This document shows, piece after piece, positions 53,043 through 61,256 of a stretch of DNA of 64,000 nt. The notes beneath the pieces are model-generated. The model was given only the letters and a program-made list of their open reading frames with translations, was not told where the DNA came from and did not search any database. The first letter of the stretch is position 1, and every line of letters starts with the position of its first letter. Source of the stretch: Nonomuraea wenchangensis (GTDB taxonomy: Bacteria; Actinomycetota; Actinomycetes; Streptosporangiales; Streptosporangiaceae); contig NZ_FOHX01000003.1 of the NCBI RefSeq assembly GCF_900111685.1, positions 440,960 to 504,959 on the forward strand, written 5' to 3'. Both the position numbers and the translations under genes were made by a program.

Positions 53043-53972
53043 ATGGATCAGCTCGCGGCGTTACTGGACGGCCCGCGGGCCCGTGGCGCGTTCCTGCTGC
53101 GCTGCGTCCTCGACCCGCCGTGGTCCATCCTGGTGCAGGACGAGGCCCCGCTGTCGGTGACCGCGCTGGTGCGCGGCGAGGCGTGGGTGCTGCTCGACGG
53201 CGCCGAGCCGGTACGCCTCGGTCCGGGCGAGGTGGCGGTCAACCGGGGGCCGGAGCCGTACGTGGTGGCCGACCGGCCCGGCACCGCGCCGCAGATCGTC
53301 ATCCACCCCGGCCAGCGCTGCACCACGCTGGACGGCAGCACCCTCCACCAGGCCATGGACCTGGGGGTGCGGACATGGGGCAACGCCGCCGACGGCGGGA
53401 CCGTCATGCTGACCGGCACGTACACGATGGAGGGCGAGGTCAGCAGGCGGCTGCTTGAGGCGCTGCCGCCGCTCGTCGTGCGGCCGGGCGGCCCGATCAT
53501 CGGCCTGCTCGGCGCGGAGATCGACAAGGACGAGCCGGGCCAGGAGGCCGTGCTGGACCGGCTGCTCGACCTGCTGCTCATCGCCGTGCTGCGGGCGCAT
53601 TTCGCCGCCCACGAGGCCCCGGCGTGGTACCGCGCCATGGGCGACCCCGTCGTGGGCAAGGCCCTGCGCATGCTGCACCACAACCCCGCCCACCCGTGGA
53701 CGGTCGCCGCGCTGGCCGCCGAGGTCGGCGTCTCGCGGGCGGCCCTCGCCCGGCGCTTCACCGAGCTGGTGGGGGAGCCGCCGATGGCCTTCCTCACCGG
53801 CTGGCGGCTGGCGCTCGCCGCCGACCTGCTGCGCGAGCCCGACGCCACGATCGGGGCGGTGGCGCGCAAGGTCGGCTACGGCAGCCCGTTCGCGCTGAGC
53901 GCGGCCTTCAAGCGGGTACGCGGCGTGAGCCCCCAGGAATACCGGCGGCAGCCGGCCGGAGCCGTCGGGTGA
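53043..53972 (+). CDS. AraC-family regulator with cupin domain
   Basis: A 309-aa protein: N-terminal cupin_6-type domain (GPRARGAFLLRCVLDPPWSI, SVTALVRGEAWVLLDGAEPV, LGPGEVAVNRGPEPYVVADR) and C-terminal double HTH (WTVAALAAEVGVSRAALARR, PMAFLTGWRLALAADLLREP, ARKVGYGSPFALSAAFKRVR). Probably controls the divergent NmrA-like gene. Its stop overlaps the next gene (GTGA). Confidence 0.9.
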   Translation: MDQLAALLDGPRARGAFLLRCVLDPPWSILVQDEAPLSVTALVRGEAWVLLDGAEPVRLGPGEVAVNRGPEPYVVADRPGTAPQIVIHPGQRCTTLDGSTLHQAMDLGVRTWGNAADGGTVMLTGTYTMEGEVSRRLLEALPPLVVRPGGPIIGLLGAEIDKDEPGQEAVLDRLLDLLLIAVLRAHFAAHEAPAWYRAMGDPVVGKALRMLHHNPAHPWTVAALAAEVGVSRAALARRFTELVGEPPMAFLTGWRLALAADLLREPDATIGAVARKVGYGSPFALSAAFKRVRGVSPQEYRRQPAGAVG

Positions 53973-54481
53973 GACCGCTGGTGCTGCTCGACGTGGACGG
54001 CGTGCTCAACCCGATCGGCCGCCGGCCCCCGGGCTACCGGCGTTACCGCTGCGTCGTTGAGGGCGTGACGTACGTCGTGAGCCTCGACCCCCGGCACGGC
54101 CGCCGCCTGCTCGGCCTCGCCGAGGCCACCGGGGCGGAGCTGGTGTGGGCGACGACCTGGGAGGAGCACGCCAACGACTGGATCGCCCCGCGCATCGGCC
54201 TGCCCTCGCTGCCCGTCGTCGCGGTGAACGCCGACACCCTGCCGGTGAGCGGGCACGGGGAGATGTTCAAGACCCCGGCGGTGGCGGCGTACGCGGGGCT
54301 GCGGCCGTTCGTCTGGTTCGACGATCAGGTGTGGGCCGAGGACGAGGAGTATCTCAGGGTCCATCAGGGTGTCGGCGATTTCCTGCTCGTGCACGTGGAC
54401 CCGGCACACGGACTGACCAGCGATCATCTGGGCATGGCAAAGGAGTGGCTGACCCTTACAGGGTTTTCTCAGGGTTCCTGA
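53969..54481 (+). CDS. HAD-like protein of the 'Swiss Army Knife' RNA-repair type
   Basis: A 170-aa HAD-superfamily protein: LVLLDVDGVLNPIG (DxDG nucleophile motif), ELVWATTWEEHANDWI (motif II Thr), and FVWFDDQVWAEDEEY with acidic residues at motif IV. This compact form matches HAD domains described in bacterial RNA-repair polyproteins but also occurs alone. GTG start overlapping the AraC stop by 4 nt. Substrate unknown. Confidence 0.78.
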   Translation: MRPLVLLDVDGVLNPIGRRPPGYRRYRCVVEGVTYVVSLDPRHGRRLLGLAEATGAELVWATTWEEHANDWIAPRIGLPSLPVVAVNADTLPVSGHGEMFKTPAVAAYAGLRPFVWFDDQVWAEDEEYLRVHQGVGDFLLVHVDPAHGLTSDHLGMAKEWLTLTGFSQGS

Positions 54482-54542
54482 CGGGAGTCCTGAGCGCGGC
54501 CCCGTCCGTTGGCCCAGTAGGTCGAGAAACGGAAGGAACAAC

Positions 54543-54734
54543 ATGTACCGCTCCCGAGAGCACAGAATCCTCGCCGGCGTCTGCGGCGGCATCGCCGACA
54601 AGACGGGCATGCCCCCCACGCTGGTCCGGATCCTCTGGCTGCTCCTCTCCCTCATCCCCGGACCGCTCTGGGTCGTCTACGTCGCCATGTGGATCCTCGT
54701 CCCCGAGGAGCCCAAGGGCTACCGCACCGTCTGA
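54543..54734 (+). CDS. PspC-domain membrane protein
   Basis: A 63-aa protein matching the PspC domain from end to end: MYRSREHRILAGVCGGIADK, then PPTLVRILWLLLSLIPGPLW and VAMWILVPEE. Such small proteins are linked to membrane stress sensing. A GAAGGA site precedes the ATG. Convergent with the hydrolase, overlapping by 16 nt. Confidence 0.93.
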   Translation: MYRSREHRILAGVCGGIADKTGMPPTLVRILWLLLSLIPGPLWVVYVAMWILVPEEPKGYRTV

Positions 54735-55570
54735 TCCAGCCAGTTCCGCAGCGTCTCGGCGAACCACAGGGGGTCGTCGAGCCACGGGAAGTGGCCGCCC
54801 CCGGGCTGCACCACGAGCCCGGCACGGGGGAACAGGCCGGCGACCTCGGCCACGGCCGGAGGCGGGCCGGCCACGTCCACCTCGCCGGCCAGTACGAGCA
54901 CCGGCGCGTCGAGTGTCTTGAGCGCGGCGCGGGTGGCCGCCGGGTCGAAGGCGCCCTCGGCGCCGAACCCGGCCGCCGCCTCCCGGCTCAGCAGCCGCTC
55001 CCCGTCGGCGTGGTGGGCCCGCGCGGGCGCGTCCCAGCGCCCGTAGGTGAAGGGGGCGATCAGCGTGCCGTCGCCGGGCCGGCCCTCGCCGGCCGTGATC
55101 CGCTCCAGCGCCGCGTACGCCTCGGCGAACCAGGGCTCGGCGGCGCGCGAGCGGGCGACCTCGCGCCGCGCCTCCCCGGGGATGTCGACGCCGACGGCCC
55201 GGGTGCTGGGGGTGATCAGGACGAGGCGGGCGATCCTGGCGGGGTGGCGGGCGGCGTACTGGACGGCGAGGTTCGCGCCCGCGCAGTGGCCGAGGAGGTC
55301 GAGGCGGTCCTCGCCGAGATGCGCGCGCAGGGCCTCCACGTCCTCGGCCTGCCGGTCGCACCGGTACGTCCCCGCGTCGGCGGGCGTCGCGGACTCCCCG
55401 GTGCCGCGCAGGTCCAGCGTGATCACCCGCCGGTGGGCGGACAGCCCGCCCAGATCGCCCAGGTAAGCCGACGCCTGCGGCCCGCCCGGCAGGCAGACGA
55501 GCGGCCGGTCCCCGGAGCCGTGGACGTGGTAGGCGAGCGTGGTGCCGTCATGAGCGGCGAAGGTCGGCAT
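54719..55570 (-). CDS. alpha/beta hydrolase with cysteine at the nucleophile position
   Basis: A 283-aa alpha/beta hydrolase (proline iminopeptidase-like): RPLVCLPGGPQASAYLGDLG (oxyanion loop), VITLDLRGTGESATPADAGT, LDLLGHCAGANLAVQYAARH, VLVLAGEVDVAGPP with the acid, and QPGGGHFPWLDDPLWFAETL with the catalytic His. The nucleophile elbow is G-H-C-A-G (codon TGC at about 55286) where Ser is usual. Divergent from lipB. The start at 55570 is preferred; ATG at 55579 is close. Confidence 0.87.
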   Translation of the reverse strand: MPTFAAHDGTTLAYHVHGSGDRPLVCLPGGPQASAYLGDLGGLSAHRRVITLDLRGTGESATPADAGTYRCDRQAEDVEALRAHLGEDRLDLLGHCAGANLAVQYAARHPARIARLVLITPSTRAVGVDIPGEARREVARSRAAEPWFAEAYAALERITAGEGRPGDGTLIAPFTYGRWDAPARAHHADGERLLSREAAAGFGAEGAFDPAATRAALKTLDAPVLVLAGEVDVAGPPPAVAEVAGLFPRAGLVVQPGGGHFPWLDDPLWFAETLRNWLDQTVR

Positions 55571-55634
55571 GGCGGGCATTCTGGCAGGAGTCCCTGGCGT
55601 CCGCGGCGTTCCGGTGGCGGCATATCCTCGAACC

Positions 55635-56273
55635 ATGAGGGCAAGGCCGTTGACACTCCTCCAGGACGATCTCGTCGACTACGACCCCGCGATGGAGCGC
55701 ATGACCGACCTCGTCGGGCAGCGCCAGCGGGACGAACGCCCCGACACGCTCTGGCTGCTCAGCCATCCGTCCGTCTTCACCGTCGGCCGCCGCACCCCGG
55801 TCGCCCACCTGCCCGACCCCTCGCACGGCATCCCCGTCGCCGAGACCGGCCGCGGCGGGCAGCTCACCTACCACGGCCCCGGGCAGCTCGTCGGCTACCT
55901 CATCGTCAAGCTCGCCGAGGACGAGGGCATCGTCGACTACGTACGCGAGGTGGAGCTGCGCCTGGTGGAGGCGCTGGGCAAGCTCGGGCTCCCGGCCGAG
56001 CGGCGCGACACCCCGCCCGGCTCCGAGCTGCTGACCGGCGTGTGGACCTCCGAGACAGGCCGCAAGATCATCTCGATCGGCATGCGGCAGAGCCGCGGCG
56101 TCACCAGCCACGGCTTCGCGCTCAACGTCGACGGCGACCTCACGCCGTGGAGCTGGGCGGTCGCCTGCGGCATGCCGGACGTCGACATGACCTCGCTCCA
56201 GCGCGAGCTGGGCACGGCCACCATGGACGAGGTCCGCAAGGTCGTCGCGGAGGCGTTCGAGGCGTCCGACTGA
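55635..56273 (+). CDS. lipB: octanoyltransferase (lipoate biosynthesis)
   Basis: A 212-aa protein that moves octanoyl from acyl carrier protein to the lipoyl domains of 2-oxoacid dehydrogenases and GcvH. Motifs: LLSHPSVFTVGRRTPVAHLP, TGRGGQLTYHGPGQLVGYLI, the catalytic Lys in TGRKIISIGMRQSRGVTSHG, ALNVDGDLTPWSWAVACGMP with the catalytic Cys, and DVDMTSLQREL. lipA is not within the window downstream. Confidence 0.96.
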   Translation: MRARPLTLLQDDLVDYDPAMERMTDLVGQRQRDERPDTLWLLSHPSVFTVGRRTPVAHLPDPSHGIPVAETGRGGQLTYHGPGQLVGYLIVKLAEDEGIVDYVREVELRLVEALGKLGLPAERRDTPPGSELLTGVWTSETGRKIISIGMRQSRGVTSHGFALNVDGDLTPWSWAVACGMPDVDMTSLQRELGTATMDEVRKVVAEAFEASD

Positions 56274-56301
56274 GGGCCTGCCCGCCCCGGCCGGCAGGCC
56301 C
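56274..56301. terminator. bidirectional terminator between lipB and the permease
   Basis: Perfect 9-bp stem GGGCCTGCC / GGCAGGCCC (56274-56282 and 56293-56301), 10-nt loop, placed between two convergent stops. It can serve both genes. Confidence 0.75.
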
Positions 56302-56315
56302 CCTTCTGAGTGCGG

Positions 56316-57848
56316 TCAGACGGTCTCGGTCTCCTCGTCGACGGTCCGGCGCGGGCCGGTGAACCAGTGGCGGGCCGACAGGGTCCACCACAGCGCGATG
56401 AGGACGAGCACGACGCCGACCGCGATCGGCGCGTAGTTCACCGACGTCCAGGTGAAGTCGTCGCCGCCCGGCACGCCGGCCGGGCTGAACGGCATGATGA
56501 AGTAGATCGAGACGATCACGATCTCGACGCAGGCGATCCAGCACAGCACCTTGTACTTGCGTCCGAGGGTCCACGGTCCCGGCTGGAAGGCGTCGCCCAT
56601 GCGCAGGCGCAGCCAGATCGGGATGAGGAAGGCCAGATAGAGGCCGATAACCGCGATCGACACGACGGCGTAGAACGCGACCGGGGTCGTCAGCCCGGCG
56701 GGGGCGTAGAGGGCGGGCAGGGTGATCAGGGCGGCCACGACGCAGCCGGCGATGATGGCGTTGACGGGCGTGCGGTTGCGGTCCACCTTCGACCACAGCC
56801 GCCAGCCGGGCACCGCGCCGTCCCGCGAGAAGGCGTACGTCATCCGCGACATCGAGGTCACGCAGCTCATGCCGCAGAAGAACTGGCCGATGGTGGAGAT
56901 GGCGAAGACGGCCGTGGCGAGCGGCGAGGACAGCGCGGTCTCGAAGATGGCGCCGACGAACCCGCCCTGCTTGTTGAGCTCGTCCACGTTGGTGGCGGCG
57001 AACAGGAACGCGAGCAGCAGGATCCAGCCGCCGATCGCCGAGTAGAAGATCGACTGCCACAGGCCGCGGGCGGCGGTCCTGGCCGCGCCGTGGGTCTCCT
57101 CGGAGACGTGGGCGCAGGCGTCGAACCCGGTGATCGTGTACTGCGTGAGCAGGAAGCCGAGCGGCAGCACGTACAGCCAGAAGGGCAGGCCGTCGGAGCC
57201 GTCGCCGAAGCCGGAGTTGTTGTTGGTGCCGCCGAAGACGAAGCCGAGCGACTGGTGGTCGGAGGGGGCGAAGACCAGGATCGCGACGACGATCACGGCG
57301 CCGGCGACGTGCCACCAGACGCTCACGTTCTGCAGCAGCGAGATGAGCCGGTGGCTGAAGATGTTGATCAGGGCGTGCAGGGCGAGCACGATTACGAACA
57401 GCAGGAACGTCTGCGGGAGCGTGCCCTCCCAGGCGCCGCCGGTCAGGCGGGACAGGACGATGTTGAGGAACGTGGCGCAGCCGTAGTCGACCGACGCGGT
57501 GACGGCGATGAGCCCGATGAGGTTGAGCCAGCCGGTGAACCAGCCGTGGATCGGCTTGCCCATCTTGGCGGCCCACCAGTAGATGCCGCCCGCCGTCGGG
57601 TAGGCCGAGACCAGCTCGGCCATGCAGAACCCGATGATGAGGATGAACAGCGAGATCACCGGCCAGCCCCATGAGATGGCGATGGGGCCGCCGTTGTTCC
57701 AGGCCTGTCCGAAGGTCGTGAAGCAGCCGGCGAGGATCGAGATGATGGAGAAGGAGATGGCGAAGTTCGAGAATCCGCTCCAGGTGCGGGCCAGCTCTTG
57801 CTTGTAGCCGAGCTCGGCGAGTCGCCTGGAATCCTCGTCAACGGACAT
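56316..57848 (-). CDS. APC-family amino acid permease
   Basis: A 510-aa, 12-helix transporter of the amino acid-polyamine-organocation family: YKQELARTWSGFSNFAISFS, MAELVSAYPTAGGIYWWAAK, FDACAHVSEETHGAARTAAR and FSRDGAVPGWRLWSKVDRNR (all typical of GABA/amino-acid permeases such as GabP/BAT1-like). The promoter region holds a palindrome at 57883-57902. Substrate not fixed. Confidence 0.92.
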   Translation of the reverse strand: MSVDEDSRRLAELGYKQELARTWSGFSNFAISFSIISILAGCFTTFGQAWNNGGPIAISWGWPVISLFILIIGFCMAELVSAYPTAGGIYWWAAKMGKPIHGWFTGWLNLIGLIAVTASVDYGCATFLNIVLSRLTGGAWEGTLPQTFLLFVIVLALHALINIFSHRLISLLQNVSVWWHVAGAVIVVAILVFAPSDHQSLGFVFGGTNNNSGFGDGSDGLPFWLYVLPLGFLLTQYTITGFDACAHVSEETHGAARTAARGLWQSIFYSAIGGWILLLAFLFAATNVDELNKQGGFVGAIFETALSSPLATAVFAISTIGQFFCGMSCVTSMSRMTYAFSRDGAVPGWRLWSKVDRNRTPVNAIIAGCVVAALITLPALYAPAGLTTPVAFYAVVSIAVIGLYLAFLIPIWLRLRMGDAFQPGPWTLGRKYKVLCWIACVEIVIVSIYFIMPFSPAGVPGGDDFTWTSVNYAPIAVGVVLVLIALWWTLSARHWFTGPRRTVDEETETV

Positions 57849-57882
57849 GAGGTCTCCCTGGGGGGCGCGGAGGACGCTCTGT

Positions 57883-57902
57883 ATGGTCTACGTCTAGACC
57901 AT
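57883..57902. promoter_or_regulatory. palindromic operator upstream of the APC permease
   Basis: ATGGTCTA-CGTC-TAGACCAT: perfect 8-bp arms around a 4-bp centre, 34 nt upstream of the permease start. TGGTC/GACCA-type half-sites recall GntR (FadR-type) operators. No GntR gene is next to it, so the regulator would act from elsewhere. Confidence 0.55.
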
Positions 57903-57960
57903 TTCCTGCCGTGGGACAAGGCGTTACAGGCGGGTTTCGATCTCGTCAGGGCCGAACGGC

Positions 57961-57995
57961 GGCGGCCGGCGACCTCCTGGAGGTCGCCGGCCGCC
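57961..57995 (-). terminator. strong hairpin after the DJ-1/PfpI gene
   Basis: Two 17-nt arms, 57961-57977 and 57979-57995, are perfectly complementary around one T (outer GGCGGCCGG / CCGGCCGCC). It lies 9 nt after the DJ-1 stop. No T-run, but the length makes it an effective block. Confidence 0.75.
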
Positions 57996-58004
57996 CGATG
58001 CGGG

Positions 58005-58550
58005 TCACTGGCCGAACGCGTCGGTCGCGGCCTGGCAGAACGCCTTGAGGTCGTCGGGCTTGCGGCTGGTGACGAGGGTGTTCGGGCCCTCGGTGTCCAC
58101 CACGACCTCCTGGTCGACCCAGGTGGCGCCGGCGTTGCGGAGATCGGTCTGGAGGCTCGGCCACGAGGTCATCGTGCGCCCGCGCACCACGTCCGCCTCG
58201 ATCAGCGTCCAGGGCGCGTGGCAGATGGCCGCGACCGGCTTGCCGGCGTCGAAGAACGCGTGGACGAACCGTACGGCGCCGGGCTGCGTGCGCAGGAAGT
58301 CCGGGTTGGCGACGCCTCCGGGCAGCACGAGGCCGTCGAAGGACCCCGGGTCGGCGTTGTCCACCGTGTCGTCCACGGCGAACTCGTCGGCCTTGTCCAG
58401 GTGGTGGAACCCCTGGATCTGCCCGGAGTCGGTGGAGATCAGCTTGGGCGTGCCGCCCGCCTGCTTGACCGCCTTCCACGGTTCGGTGAGCTCCACCTGC
58501 TCCACGCCCTCGGGCGCGACGAGAAAGGCGATGGTCTTGCCGTTCATCAT
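58005..58550 (-). CDS. DJ-1/PfpI-family protein (YhbO/PfpI-like)
   Basis: A 181-aa protein of the DJ-1/PfpI superfamily: AFLVAPEGVEQVELTEPWKA with the conserved Glu, DGLVLPGGVANPDFLR, and the nucleophile elbow PVAAICHAPWTLIEADVVRG. Members act as deglycases/chaperones or stress hydrolases; the exact activity is debated. ATG at 58550 or 58547. A strong hairpin follows the gene. Confidence 0.93.
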   Translation of the reverse strand: MMNGKTIAFLVAPEGVEQVELTEPWKAVKQAGGTPKLISTDSGQIQGFHHLDKADEFAVDDTVDNADPGSFDGLVLPGGVANPDFLRTQPGAVRFVHAFFDAGKPVAAICHAPWTLIEADVVRGRTMTSWPSLQTDLRNAGATWVDQEVVVDTEGPNTLVTSRKPDDLKAFCQAATDAFGQ

Positions 58551-58615
58551 GGGAACTCCTCTATGAGTGTGGCGTTTTCTCCCCTCTATCCGGCCGTGTC
58601 GGATGTATGCGTCTT

Positions 58616-58630
58616 TACCCTAGGGGGGTA
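58616..58630. promoter_or_regulatory. CsoR-like copper operator
   Basis: TACCC-TAGGG-GGGTA, with a TATAGTG -10-like stretch directly after it. CsoR repressors bind TACCC...GGGTA dyads and release them with Cu(I). It lies 38 nt upstream of the copper chaperone. No csoR gene is in the window. Confidence 0.65.
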
Positions 58631-58668
58631 TAGTGCCCGGGGAACGTCACTGTGAGGAGGGAGTCGAC

Positions 58669-58938
58669 ATGACCGTCACGACATACCAGGTCGAGGGCAT
58701 GACCTGCGGCCACTGCGTGAGCTCGGTGACCGAGGAGGTCGGCAAGGTGGCCGGGGTGAGCGGGGTCGAGGTGGACCTGGCGTCCGGGGCCGTGACCGTG
58801 ACTAGCGCCGCGCCGCTCGACGCGGACGCGGTGGAGGCCGCCGTCAACGAGGCGGGCTACGAGTTGGCCGGCCGGATCGAGCTGCTGCCGCAGGCGGGCG
58901 GTGGCGGGTGCTGCGGCGGCTCCTGCGGCTGCGGCTGA
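58669..58938 (+). CDS. copZ: copper chaperone (heavy-metal-associated domain), CopZ-like
   Basis: An 89-aa protein with an HMA domain: TYQVEGMTCGHCVSSVTEEV (metal site MTCGHC), SGVEVDLASGAVTVTSAAPL, VEAAVNEAGYEL. An added Cys-rich end (GGGGCCGGSCGCG) may bind further metal. ATG at 58669 has GAGGAGGGAG upstream. The CsoR-like site in its promoter supports copper control. No P-type ATPase follows. Confidence 0.92.
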   Translation: MTVTTYQVEGMTCGHCVSSVTEEVGKVAGVSGVEVDLASGAVTVTSAAPLDADAVEAAVNEAGYELAGRIELLPQAGGGGCCGGSCGCG

Positions 58939-58942
58939 CCGC

Positions 58943-59302
58943 TCAGCGCGCCAGGCGGGCGCGGGTGACGGTGTGGATGACCCATGCCACGCCCGCGCCG
59001 ACCGCGTACCAGAGCAGGTCGGGCGGGTTGAAGGTGCTGCCCAGCAGTGGCCGCAGCGCGGCAGGGATCTCCCCGAGCTGGGCGAACTCGATCGCCCAGC
59101 TCAGCCCGGCCGACACCAGCGCCGCGGCCCACGGCCGCACCCGCGGGGCCACGAGCAGCACGAACGTGTAGATCAACACGGTGTAGAGCGCGTCACCGGC
59201 GTACTTCGGCACCGGCCCGTCCCAGAGCAGGCGCACGCCGAGACCCGCGGCGACGGTCAGGACGGCGGCGAGGGCGGTGAGCGGGCGGGGCACCGCATTC
59301 AC
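58943..59302 (-). CDS. DUF2809-family small membrane protein
   Basis: A 119-aa protein with four helices: PLTALAAVLTVAAGLGVRLL, DALYTVLIYTFVLLVAPRVR, WAAALVSAGLSWAIEFAQL, DLLWYAVGAGVAWVIHTV. The pattern WAIEFAQLGEIPAALR...NPPDLLWYAVGA fits DUF2809. Function unknown; convergent with the copper chaperone (4 nt apart). Confidence 0.85.
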   Translation of the reverse strand: MNAVPRPLTALAAVLTVAAGLGVRLLWDGPVPKYAGDALYTVLIYTFVLLVAPRVRPWAAALVSAGLSWAIEFAQLGEIPAALRPLLGSTFNPPDLLWYAVGAGVAWVIHTVTRARLAR

Positions 59303-59441
59303 GGTAGTGCCGTGAAGACTGAAAATTTACACCGCTAAAGGATACGAAGATGAAACAATTTTCCGTGTCTCGTTGACACGCGGTCTCCGTATGGTGTGCC
59401 TTTCCATACACAGGAAAACCCCGCCTGAAGGTGAGGCACTC

Positions 59442-61256
59442 ATGAGGAAATGGCTCGCGCGCTTCGTAGCGCTGGGCGTGGCGGTATTAGTAGCAGGTCA
59501 GGGCACCACAGCGGCCCTTGCGCAGGAACCGGCGGCGGGGAAGAAGATCTTCAGGGTCGGCGCGACGCAGTCGATGGACTCGATGAACCCGTTCCTCGCG
59601 GTCCGCCTGGTCTCGACCTCCATCCACCGCTGGATGTACGGCTTCCTGACGGTGCCCGACCCCAAGACCCTGGCGCCCAGCCCCGACCTGGCCGAGTCGT
59701 GGACGACGTCGGAGGACGGGCTCACCTGGACGTTCAAGATCCGCCAGGCGAAGTGGTCCGACGGCCAGCCGATCACGGCTGACGACGCCGCCTGGACGTT
59801 CAACAAGATGATGACCGACGAGGCCGCCAAGACGGCGAACGGCCCCGCGGTGGAGAACTTCGAGACCGTCACGGCCAACGGCCAGGACCTCGTCATCAAG
59901 CTGAAGGCGCCGCAGGCGTCCATGCTGGAGAACCCGGTGCCGATCATGCCCAAGCACGCTTGGGAGTCGGTCACCGACATGGCCAACTACGACTCCGAGA
60001 AGTACCCCTCGGTGAGCAGCGGGCCGTACATCGCGGTCGAGCACAAGAAGGACCAGTACGTCAAGCTCCAGGCCAACCCCAACTACTGGCGGGGCAAGCC
60101 CAAGATCGACGAGCTCCAGGTCATCTTCTACGACAACCCGCAGGCCGCCATCGCGGGCCTGAAGAAGGGTGACATCGACCTGCTCGGCCGGATGTCCCCG
60201 CAGGAGTTCGAGGCCATCCAGAACGACCCGAACATCGAGGCCTGGAACACCCAGGGCCGGCGCGCGGCCTACCTGCAGGTCAACCACGGCGCCACCACGA
60301 CCGACGACAAGGCCGTCGGCGACGGCCACCCGGCGCTGAAGGACGTCAAGGTCCGCCAGGCCGTGCACTACGCCATCGACAAGCAGAAGCTGGTCGACGA
60401 GGTCCAGAACGGCCTGGCCAAGCCCGCCGACGGCTCGATCGTGCCGCCGATGTACAAGGACTGGTTCTGGGAGGCCACCGGCGAGGAGAAGGTCACCTAC
60501 GACCCCGCCAAGGCCAACCAGATCCTCGACGACGCGGGCTACAAGAAGGGCTCCGACGGCGTCCGTACGATGCCCGACGGCAAGCGCAAGCTGGAGTTCC
60601 GCTTCACCATCCACACCGACACGCCGGTCGAGGACAAGCTCGCCGAATACCTGACCGCCTTCCTCAAGGAGGTCGGCATCACGGTCACCACGGTCAAGCT
60701 GGACTCCAGCAAGTTCACCGAGGAGACCGGCACCACCGGCAACTTCGACATCGCGATCAGCGGCTGGTCCGTCAACCCCGACCCGGAGGAGGTCCTGGCC
60801 ACGCACCTGTGCAGCCGGCGGCCCGCTCCGAACGGCGAGGGCGGCGGCACCGAGTCGTTCTTCTGCGACGACACCTTCGAGAAGCTCTACCAGGACCAGC
60901 TCAAGGAGCTGGACCGGCCCAAGCGCGTCGAGCTGATCAAGCAGATGCAGGAGCGGCTCTACACCCAGGCGCCGATCATCGCCATCTACTACACCAACGA
61001 CCTTGAGGGCTACCGCAAGGACCGGGTCACCAGCATCACCCCGATCCCCGAGGACAAGGGCCTGCTCTACGGCGGCAGCGGCTACTGGCCGTTCTACACC
61101 GTGGACGTCAAGGCCGCGGCCGCGGCCGGCGCGAGCGGCGAGAGCGGCTCGAACACCGGGCTCATCGCCGGGATCGTCGGCGTCGTGGTGGTCCTCGGCC
61201 TCGGTGCCTTCTTCCTGACCAGGCGGCGCAAGAGCACCGCAGACGAGCGCGAATGA
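59442..61256 (+). CDS. peptide ABC transporter substrate-binding protein with C-terminal membrane anchor
   Basis: A 604-aa family 5 solute-binding protein: signal peptide (RKWLARFVALGVAVLVAGQG, cut near ALAQEP), then FRVGATQSMDSMNPFLAVRL, PSPDLAESWTTSEDGLTWTF, ITADDAAWTFNKM, IMPKHAWESV, ANPNYWRGKPKIDEL, VRQAVHYAIDKQKLVDEV, and AISGWSVNPDPEEVLATHLC. There is no lipobox; instead the C-terminus has a Gly/Ser linker and a hydrophobic helix (GLIAGIVGVVVVLGLGAFFL) followed by TRRRKS, i.e. a transmembrane anchor. ATG overlap with the next gene. AAGGTGAGG precedes the start. Confidence 0.93.
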   Translation: MRKWLARFVALGVAVLVAGQGTTAALAQEPAAGKKIFRVGATQSMDSMNPFLAVRLVSTSIHRWMYGFLTVPDPKTLAPSPDLAESWTTSEDGLTWTFKIRQAKWSDGQPITADDAAWTFNKMMTDEAAKTANGPAVENFETVTANGQDLVIKLKAPQASMLENPVPIMPKHAWESVTDMANYDSEKYPSVSSGPYIAVEHKKDQYVKLQANPNYWRGKPKIDELQVIFYDNPQAAIAGLKKGDIDLLGRMSPQEFEAIQNDPNIEAWNTQGRRAAYLQVNHGATTTDDKAVGDGHPALKDVKVRQAVHYAIDKQKLVDEVQNGLAKPADGSIVPPMYKDWFWEATGEEKVTYDPAKANQILDDAGYKKGSDGVRTMPDGKRKLEFRFTIHTDTPVEDKLAEYLTAFLKEVGITVTTVKLDSSKFTEETGTTGNFDIAISGWSVNPDPEEVLATHLCSRRPAPNGEGGGTESFFCDDTFEKLYQDQLKELDRPKRVELIKQMQERLYTQAPIIAIYYTNDLEGYRKDRVTSITPIPEDKGLLYGGSGYWPFYTVDVKAAAAAGASGESGSNTGLIAGIVGVVVVLGLGAFFLTRRRKSTADERE

